Below, one piece after another: positions 59,202 to 64,000 of a stretch of DNA of 64,000 bases. Origin of the DNA: Sphaerobacter thermophilus DSM 20745 (GTDB taxonomy: Bacteria; Chloroflexota; Chloroflexia; Thermomicrobiales; Thermomicrobiaceae); the NCBI RefSeq assembly GCF_000024985.1, contig NC_013523.1, positions 2,418,001 to 2,482,000 of the forward strand, written 5' to 3'. The position numbers and the translations under genes were made by a program. Under the pieces are notes generated by a model. That model made no database searches and was not told the origin of the DNA. It saw only the letters and a list, made by a program, of their open reading frames with translations. The first letter of the stretch is position 1. Every line of letters begins with the position of its first letter.

Positions 59202-60320
59202 ATGAGCCAGTTGCCAGCGGTGGAGGTGGTGGTCGTCGGGGGCGGCGTGATCGGCTGTGCCTCGGCGTACGAACTCCGCAAGGCCGGGCTGTCGGTCGCG
59301 ATTGTCGAGGCCCGCGAGGTCGCCTCGGCTGCGTCCGGGGCAAGCGCAGGCGGCGTGCGCCAGCAGGGGCGCGACCCGCGAGAACTGGCCATCGCCATGC
59401 GCGCCATCGCCCGCTGGCCGAGCCTGGAGGAGGAACTGGGCGCCGACCTCCACTACCGCCAGGACGGTCACCTGACGCTCGTCTGGCGGGAGGAGGATTT
59501 GCCAGCCCTGGAAGCGCGCGTGCGCGACGAGCAGGCGCGCGGCCTGGGCATCCGGATCGTTGGGCGGGATGAGCTGGACGACCTCGCCCCCGGGCTGGGG
59601 CCGGACATCATCGCCGGTGCCTGGTGCCCCACCGACGGCCACGCGATGCCGATCCTGGTCACCAAGGCGTTCTGCGCCGCCGCGCAGCGGCTCGGTGCCA
59701 CGCTCTACGAGTGGACCGCCGTGACCGGGTTCCGGCTGGAGGGCGCCCGCGTGGTGGGCGTCCACACCACCCGCGGTGACATCCCCTGCCGGTTTGTCCT
59801 GATCGCGGCCGGGGCCTGGAGCCGAGACCTGGCACGGATGGTCGGCGTGGAACTGCCGATCGAGCCGCACGCCCTGCAGATGATGGTAACGAACCCGATG
59901 CCGCCGCGGCTCAAGCCGGTGGTGACCTGCGTCGGGCGGCGGCTGAGCCTGAAGCAGCTCCGCAGCGGCGCCTACCTCCTCGGCGGCGGCTGGCCCGGCA
60001 GCGTCGACTGGGAGGGGCGCTTCGGCCGAAACCGGGTCGCGAGCATGGCCGGCAGCGCCGTCGATGCCAGCGCTGTCTACCCCCTGCTGCGCCGGACGCG
60101 GGTCGTCCGCGCCTGGACGGGACTGGAGGCGATCGCTGCCGACGAGGTGCCGATCCTCGGCCCGGTGCCCGGGATCGAGGGTATGGTGCTTGCCTGCGGC
60201 TTCTCCGGGCACGGATTCGCCCTGTCACCCTGCATCGGCGAGTTGATGGCCGAGCTGATCGCAACCGGCCGGACCTCACTGCCCCTCGATGCCTTGAGCC
60301 TGGACCGCTTCGCGGCGTGA
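59202..60320 (+). CDS. FAD-dependent amine/sarcosine oxidase-like oxidoreductase
   Basis: A 372-residue flavoprotein of the DAO superfamily (SoxB/GlyOx-like). The FAD motif VVVVGGGVIGCASAYELRKA lies at residues 8-27, followed by a Gly/Ala/Ser-rich covalent-flavin region (ASGASAGGVRQQGRDPRE). The C-terminal FAD-binding part reads GPVPGIEGMVLACGFSGHGF. GGGAGGGG precedes ATG 59202. It probably oxidises an N-methyl or secondary amino acid and makes hydrogen peroxide or feeds another acceptor. Related to the enzyme at 2868-4055. Confidence 0.85.
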   Translation: MSQLPAVEVVVVGGGVIGCASAYELRKAGLSVAIVEAREVASAASGASAGGVRQQGRDPRELAIAMRAIARWPSLEEELGADLHYRQDGHLTLVWREEDLPALEARVRDEQARGLGIRIVGRDELDDLAPGLGPDIIAGAWCPTDGHAMPILVTKAFCAAAQRLGATLYEWTAVTGFRLEGARVVGVHTTRGDIPCRFVLIAAGAWSRDLARMVGVELPIEPHALQMMVTNPMPPRLKPVVTCVGRRLSLKQLRSGAYLLGGGWPGSVDWEGRFGRNRVASMAGSAVDASAVYPLLRRTRVVRAWTGLEAIAADEVPILGPVPGIEGMVLACGFSGHGFALSPCIGELMAELIATGRTSLPLDALSLDRFAA

Positions 60321-60332
60321 CCGAGGCTGTTG

Positions 60333-60465
60333 CGTAGTGCGTACTGCGTGTTCCGTGTTGCGAACGCCGCAGAGAGCTCGGCGCCAGGAATACCCATCCG
60401 TATCCAAGTTGCAGCTAAGGGGACAGCGGGAGAACACGCAATACGCAGTACGCACTACGCCGCCC
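60333..60465. repeat. Inverted heptamer arms around a unique core
   Basis: Left arm GCGTAGTGCGTACTGCGTGT, right arm ACACGCAATACGCAGTACGC. The centre differs from other copies (CGCCAGGAATACCCATCC and further) and lacks the CCCTCTCCC palindrome. Confidence 0.65.
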
Positions 60466-60525
60466 CGCCTCCCCTCGACCGCCTGCCTATAATTGGGACG
60501 GGTCGCAGTGATTGAGGAGCATTTC

Positions 60526-61299
60526 ATGGTTAAGAACCCACGCGCACCCGTCGCTCAGATCGTGGAGGGGATGGAGGATACACGCCCGCAGCAGCCGGAG
60601 GCCGCGGCTCAGCCCAGCGATAAGACGCTGCCGGTCAAGGTCGATGAGCTGGCGCGCGATCCGGAGGTGCAGGCGTACATCGAGGCGGCCAACGCCAACC
60701 TTGGCGTCATCGGCTTCACCGAGCACGGCACCCGGCACGCGAATCTCGTCTCGCGGATCGCCCGCAATGTGCTGCGGCGGCTCGACTACGACCCGCACCT
60801 GCAAGAACTGGCGGCGATCGCCGGCTATCTCCACGACATGGGCAACGCGATCAGCCGCTACGACCACGCCCTGACGGGCGCGCTGCTGGCCCGCGAGATC
60901 CTGCTGCGCTACGAGGTCGCGCCCGCCGACATCGCCCTGGTCATGGGCGCCATCGGCAGCCATGGCGACGACTCCCAGCGGCTTGGCGAGGCGGTCCACC
61001 CGGTGTCGGCGGCGCTGATCCTGGCGGATAAGTCGGACGTGCACCGGAGCCGCGTCCGCGCCAGCGACCCGAGCCAGTTCGACGCGCACGACCGGGTCAA
61101 CTGGGCGGTCGAGTCGTCCTTCCTGCGGGTCGATCCTGAGGAAAAGGCGATCACGCTGGAGCTGACGATCGACACCAGCATCAGCCAGGTGATGGACTAC
61201 TTCGAGATCTTCCTGCCACGCATGATCATGTGCCGGCGGGCCGCCGAACTGCTCGGCTGCCAGTTCCACATCCAGATCAACGGCGTGGAGTTGCTCTGA
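60526..61299 (+). CDS. HD-domain phosphohydrolase
   Basis: A 257-residue metal-dependent phosphohydrolase. The HD motif is in GYLHDMGNAISRYDHALTGA, with the upstream His in HGTRHANLVSRIARNV and further His and Asp in GAIGSHGDDSQR and LADKSDVHRSR. GAGGAG precedes ATG 60526, and a TATAAT box stands at 60488-60493. rodA starts one base after its stop, so the two form an operon. A nucleotide or cyclic-nucleotide substrate is possible; regulation of wall growth is an inference from context. Confidence 0.85.
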   Translation: MVKNPRAPVAQIVEGMEDTRPQQPEAAAQPSDKTLPVKVDELARDPEVQAYIEAANANLGVIGFTEHGTRHANLVSRIARNVLRRLDYDPHLQELAAIAGYLHDMGNAISRYDHALTGALLAREILLRYEVAPADIALVMGAIGSHGDDSQRLGEAVHPVSAALILADKSDVHRSRVRASDPSQFDAHDRVNWAVESSFLRVDPEEKAITLELTIDTSISQVMDYFEIFLPRMIMCRRAAELLGCQFHIQINGVELL

Positions 61300-61300
61300 G

Positions 61301-62443
61301 ATGGGGACGCTGATCACCAGTCTCCACGCGCGTGGGCGGACGACCAACTGGGGCGCGTTCGACATCTATCTGGTCGTCACCACGCTCGTCCTGATCGGCT
61401 TCGGCCTGGTCACGATCTGGAGCGCCGACGGAGCGCAGCCCCTGACCCTGGGGAACCCGGCGGTCCGGCAGTTCATCTACGCGGTGATCGGCCTCGCGAT
61501 GATGATGGGGGCCGCCGCACTCGACTATCGGTACGTCAAGACGTTCTCCTGGGTGCTCTATCTGGGCACGCTGGTCATCCTGGCCGCGGTCCTGGTGGTC
61601 GGCACGACCAGCGGCGGCGCGACCCGCTGGTTCCAGTTCGGCCCGGTTACCGTGCAGCCCTCGGAGATCGCCAAGCTGACGGTCATCATCAGCCTGGCAT
61701 CGTTCGTCGCCGACCGGGGCGACGAGATGCGCCGGCTGCACAACTTCATCCTCTCGGGCATCCTGGTCGGCATCCCGGCCGGGCTGGTCTACCTGCAGCC
61801 GGACCTCGGCACGACGGGGGTCTTTGCCTTCGCCTGGCTGGTGATGATGTTGGTGAGCCGCACGCGCCTGCTCTACCTGTTCGGGGTGCTGCTGGCTGCC
61901 ATCCCGGGGGCCTGGGTCACCTGGAACTACATCATGCACGACTATATGCGCGAGCGGCTGCTGATCTCCTACCACCCGGAGCGCGATCCCCTCGGGGACG
62001 GCTACAACATCCTCCAGGCACGGGTGGCGATCGGCAGCAGTGGCGCGATCGGCCACGGGCTGCAGGGCAGCATGCAGAGCCAGCTCGACCTGCTGCGCGT
62101 GCGCCTGACCGACTTCATCTTCGCCCACGCCATGGGGATGTTCGGCTTCATCGGAGCGCTGGCCCTCTTACTGACCTTCGCCATCCTGCTCTGGCGCATG
62201 ATGCAGATCGGCATCAACGCGCGCGACAGCTTCAGTCAGCTGACGGCCTTCGGCATCACCGGGATCGTCTTCTTCCAGATGTTCGTGAATATCGGGATGA
62301 ACGTGGGGTTGATGCCGGTCACCGGAATCCCGCTCCCCTTCGTCAGCGTGGGAGGCAGTTCTCTCTGGACGCTCCTGGCCGCGGTCGGCCTTCTCCAGAG
62401 CATCCTCATCCACCAGCAACGACTGGGGTTCCAGCGGGAGTGA
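61301..62443 (+). CDS. rodA: RodA/FtsW/SpoVE-family peptidoglycan glycosyltransferase
   Basis: A 380-residue polytopic SEDS protein with about ten helices. Diagnostic stretches: VTVQPSEIAKLTVIISLASF, LVYLQPDLGTTGVFAFAWLV (putative catalytic Asp in QPDLG), LLISYHPERDPLGDGYNILQ, QARVAIGSSGAIGHGL, FIFAHAMGMFGFIGALALLL and the C-terminal TGIPLPFVSVGGSSLW. It polymerises lipid II during cell-wall elongation together with a class B PBP, for which the MecA-type PBP2 at 51.6 kb is a candidate. Second gene of the HD-rodA operon. Confidence 0.93.
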   Translation: MGTLITSLHARGRTTNWGAFDIYLVVTTLVLIGFGLVTIWSADGAQPLTLGNPAVRQFIYAVIGLAMMMGAAALDYRYVKTFSWVLYLGTLVILAAVLVVGTTSGGATRWFQFGPVTVQPSEIAKLTVIISLASFVADRGDEMRRLHNFILSGILVGIPAGLVYLQPDLGTTGVFAFAWLVMMLVSRTRLLYLFGVLLAAIPGAWVTWNYIMHDYMRERLLISYHPERDPLGDGYNILQARVAIGSSGAIGHGLQGSMQSQLDLLRVRLTDFIFAHAMGMFGFIGALALLLTFAILLWRMMQIGINARDSFSQLTAFGITGIVFFQMFVNIGMNVGLMPVTGIPLPFVSVGGSSLWTLLAAVGLLQSILIHQQRLGFQRE

Positions 62444-62451
62444 CGGGGAAA

Positions 62452-62582
62452 CCCATGCGTCATGCGTGATGCGTCATGCGTCACTCGTGTCGCGTAGTGC
62501 GTACTGCATCCTGCTCCCCTCTCACCTGGTGGGCTCCGTCCGAGAGGGGCCGGGGATGAGGGGGACGCATGACGCATGACGT
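62452..62582. repeat. Composite repeat: heptamer arms around a CCCTCTC palindrome
   Basis: Left arm ATGCGTCATGCGTGATGCGT with a further GTAGTGCGTACTGC, centre CCCCTCTCACCTGGTGGGCT mirrored by CCGAGAGGGGCCGGGG, right arm ACGCATGACGCATGACGTC. It lies between the converging rodA and regulator genes. Confidence 0.7.
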
Positions 62583-62825
62583 CTAGTACATCGCCATTTC
62601 CGCGTCGACGCCGGGCAGCCCCGTCGGCAGCGTCTCGCCGTTCTGCCGCAGGAAGGCAACGAGGGCCTCGGGCCGAATACGCCACTCACCCGGCTTCGTA
62701 TCGGGCTCGCCGATCAGCTCCCCCACCCGGAGCCAGTAGCGGATCGCGTCCGGGTGGAACTGCAGGACGTCGGCCACCTCACCGACCGTGTAGACCCGCT
62801 CGCCGTGCTGTCCGACCCGTGCCAT
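62583..62825 (-). CDS. Small MerR/excisionase-like DNA-binding protein
   Basis: An 80-residue protein from ATG 62825 (GGAGGCGGAG upstream). A single winged helix-turn-helix of the excisionase/MerR type fills most of it: RVYTVGEVADVLQFHPDAIR, YWLRVGELIGEPDTKPGEWR, IRPEALVAFLRQNGETLP. No effector domain follows, and no integrase or phage gene is nearby. A perfect TGTACGTACA palindrome lies beside its -10 box, suggesting autoregulation. The same palindrome occurs at 16.5 kb. Confidence 0.75.
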   Translation of the reverse strand: MARVGQHGERVYTVGEVADVLQFHPDAIRYWLRVGELIGEPDTKPGEWRIRPEALVAFLRQNGETLPTGLPGVDAEMAMY

Positions 62826-62856
62826 GTATCTCCGCCTCCGCCTTGTCCCTACACTC

Positions 62857-62875
62857 TGTACGTACACCAATAATA
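62857..62875 (-). promoter_or_regulatory. TATTAT -10 box with TGTACGTACA operator
   Basis: On the minus strand TATTAT (62875-62870) is followed four bases later by the palindrome TGTACGTACA (62866-62857), at the likely transcription start. No good -35 box is visible. Confidence 0.5.
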
Positions 62876-62934
62876 GCAGAGGACGGGCGGACAGGATAGG
62901 GGGATCATGGTCCTAACCCAGGACGCGGTTGGGG

Positions 62935-62992
62935 ATCACCCCTCACCCCCAAGCCCCCTCTCGGACGGAGCCCACAAGGGGAGAGGGGTATT
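62935..62992. repeat. CCCTCACCCCC/GGGGAGAGGGG intergenic palindrome
   Basis: CCCCTCACCCCCAAGCCCCC is followed by TCTCGGACGGAGCCC and AAGGGGAGAGGGG. Nothing else stands out in the gap 62876-63162. Confidence 0.6.
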
Positions 62993-63162
62993 CGGTCCTG
63001 AGCGCGCCGATAGAGGCGACGAGTACCTCCCGGCTACGCAATTGCGAGCAGTGTCCGCGCACTAGAGCGTAAGGAGACGATCGTCAGCCCAGAGACTGAC
63101 ATTACTGCCGAACGACGCAGCCTGACTGGCCCGGGCGCTGCGCTGGAAGGAGTCTCGGCCGC

Positions 63163-63663
63163 ATGGACGAGACCCTGCTGCAGACCAAGTTTTCGATCCC
63201 GCTCACGCGCTCCGACCCCGCGTCGGGATTGGTTCCGCGCCCGCTCCTGATCGCGCGCCTGAACGAGGGGCTGGCCGGCCCACTGACCCTCGTCTCGGCC
63301 CCGGCCGGATTCGGCAAGACCACCCTGGTGAGCTCCTGGCTGCGGCAGGTGGACCTCCCGGCCGCGTGGCTGTCGCTCGATGAACACGACCGTGATGTCG
63401 CCCGTTTCCTGAGCTACGTGGTCGCCGCGCTGCAGACGATCCGGCCGGACGTGGGAACCGGCGTGCTGGCCCTCCTGCACGCAACGCCTCAGCCGCGCAC
63501 GGACACACTCCTCACGCTGCTGATCAACGACCTGGCGGCCATCCCAGAGGGCCTCATTCTGGTCCTCGACGACTGCCACACGGTCGCAGCACCGGACATC
63601 GATCAGGCCCTGTCCTTTTTCCGTCTACGCGATGGATCGGCGAGGGCGTGGGCAGAGCGGTGA
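63163..63663 (+). pseudogene. MalT/LuxR-type ATPase regulator, N-terminal fragment
   Basis: A 166-residue frame with the start of a large STAND-type regulator: TKFSIPLTRSDPASGLVPRP, Walker A SAPAGFGKTTLVSSWL (about 45-60), LPAAWLSLDEHDRDVARFLS, and Walker B GLILVLDDCH. Intact members have about 900 residues with TPR repeats and a LuxR helix-turn-helix; here homology stops after DIDQALSFF and TGA follows at 63661. The following sequence is an alpha/beta hydrolase in another frame. AAGGAG precedes ATG 63163. Confidence 0.78.
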
Positions 63664-64000
63664 CACCTTGCCCTACGTGGCAGAGCATGAGTTTGAGGAT
63701 GTCGCCGCTCTGGTCGACTCGATCCCCGGGACCGTGCGTGTGCTCAGGCACTCATACGGCGCGCTATGCTCCCTGGAAGCCACCCTCCTGACACCGCGGA
63801 TCCACAAACTGATCCTGAACGAGCCGCCGATGTACACCACGACCGACATCTCCTACCCGGAAGACTCGCTCGACCGGTACGACGCCCTCCTCCGCGCGGG
63901 CGATGCCGAGCGCGCACTGCTCATGCTCTACGAGGTCGGCCAGACGCCGGCCGACGAAGTGCACATGCTGCAGTCTCAGCCCAACTGGCAGGCGCGGGTC
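63632..64000 (+). pseudogene. Alpha/beta hydrolase fragment fused downstream of the MalT remnant (runs off window)
   Basis: From about 63626 a second frame reads YAMDRRGRGQSGDT, then EHEFEDVAALVDSIPG, VLRHSYGALCSLEATLLTPR and LILNEPPMYTT, open to the right edge. This is an alpha/beta hydrolase lacking its first strands. The nucleophile elbow is RHSYG instead of GXSXG. The frame overlaps the tail of the MalT fragment, as expected for a deletion join. An ATG at 63632 could start a product, but no ribosome site precedes it. Confidence 0.7.

Noticed and set aside
62583-62825. Excisionase of a prophage or integrative element
   Set aside because: No integrase, attachment-site duplication or phage genes are visible; the fold is also common in chromosomal mini-regulators.

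Overview
This 64 kb window is high-GC bacterial chromosomal DNA. The gene content and intergenic repeats suggest an aerobic, probably thermophilic member of the Chloroflexota, class Thermomicrobia (Sphaerobacter-like). The clues are an apparent Alternative Complex III start (pentaheme ActA plus ActB-like protein), aspartate dehydrogenase NadX, many dipeptide-type binding lipoproteins with twin-arginine-like leaders, MalT/alpha-beta hydrolase genes and dense families of palindromic intergenic repeats. The taxonomic call is inference. I saw no rRNA, tRNA, CRISPR array or phage.

Layout. 0-2 kb: minus-strand respiratory operon (small membrane protein, pentaheme cytochrome, molybdopterin-oxidoreductase-like lipoprotein running off the left edge). 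2-9.5 kb: amino-acid oxidase, XPB/Ssl2-like helicase-associated protein, an ArsR-led membrane operon with a visible promoter/operator, then an ECF sigma factor coupled to an anti-sigma zinc finger fused to O6-methylguanine-DNA methyltransferase. 9.8-17 kb: DUF420 protein, a broken PH-domain gene, PrsW-like protease, an ABC-2 exporter, a membrane-anchored sulfite-oxidase-type enzyme, and a short transcription unit with its own promoter and terminator. 17-25 kb: peptide-binding lipoprotein, a deletion chimera (hydrolase/O-methyltransferase), divergent CtpA and HtrA proteases, a second ECF sigma/anti-sigma pair. 25-36 kb: second ABC-2 exporter, MBL hydrolase, deiodinase-like protein, nadC-Nudix, a PhoB-type two-component system followed by an MMPL transporter and a cytochrome c.

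36-51 kb: PIG-L deacetylase and a peptide permease operon without ATPases, an MFS exporter, a 994-residue SF2 helicase, nadX, a methyltransferase, nagA, an M20 peptidase and a zinc-ribbon MBL hydrolase. 51-62 kb: MecA-type PBP2, a complete IS982-family element inserted into an intergenic repeat, an operon of an unknown gene with rnc and prs, a second PIG-L deacetylase, a second FAD oxidase and an HD hydrolase-rodA operon. 62-64 kb: a small excisionase/MerR-like regulator and a second deletion chimera (MalT N-terminus fused to an alpha/beta hydrolase).

Common themes: envelope stress and turnover (HtrA, CtpA, PBP2, RodA, two sigma/anti-sigma pairs, two-component system), peptide and amino-acid scavenging (dpp genes, binding lipoproteins, M20 peptidase, FAD amine oxidases, NagA), NAD synthesis (NadX, NadC) and respiration. 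The most original element is the alkyltransferase-fused anti-sigma factor. The most striking non-coding signals are two arrays of 11-bp direct repeats in front of htrA and the MMPL gene, a TGTACGTACA operator shared by two distant units, and composite repeats whose arms are tandem heptamers.
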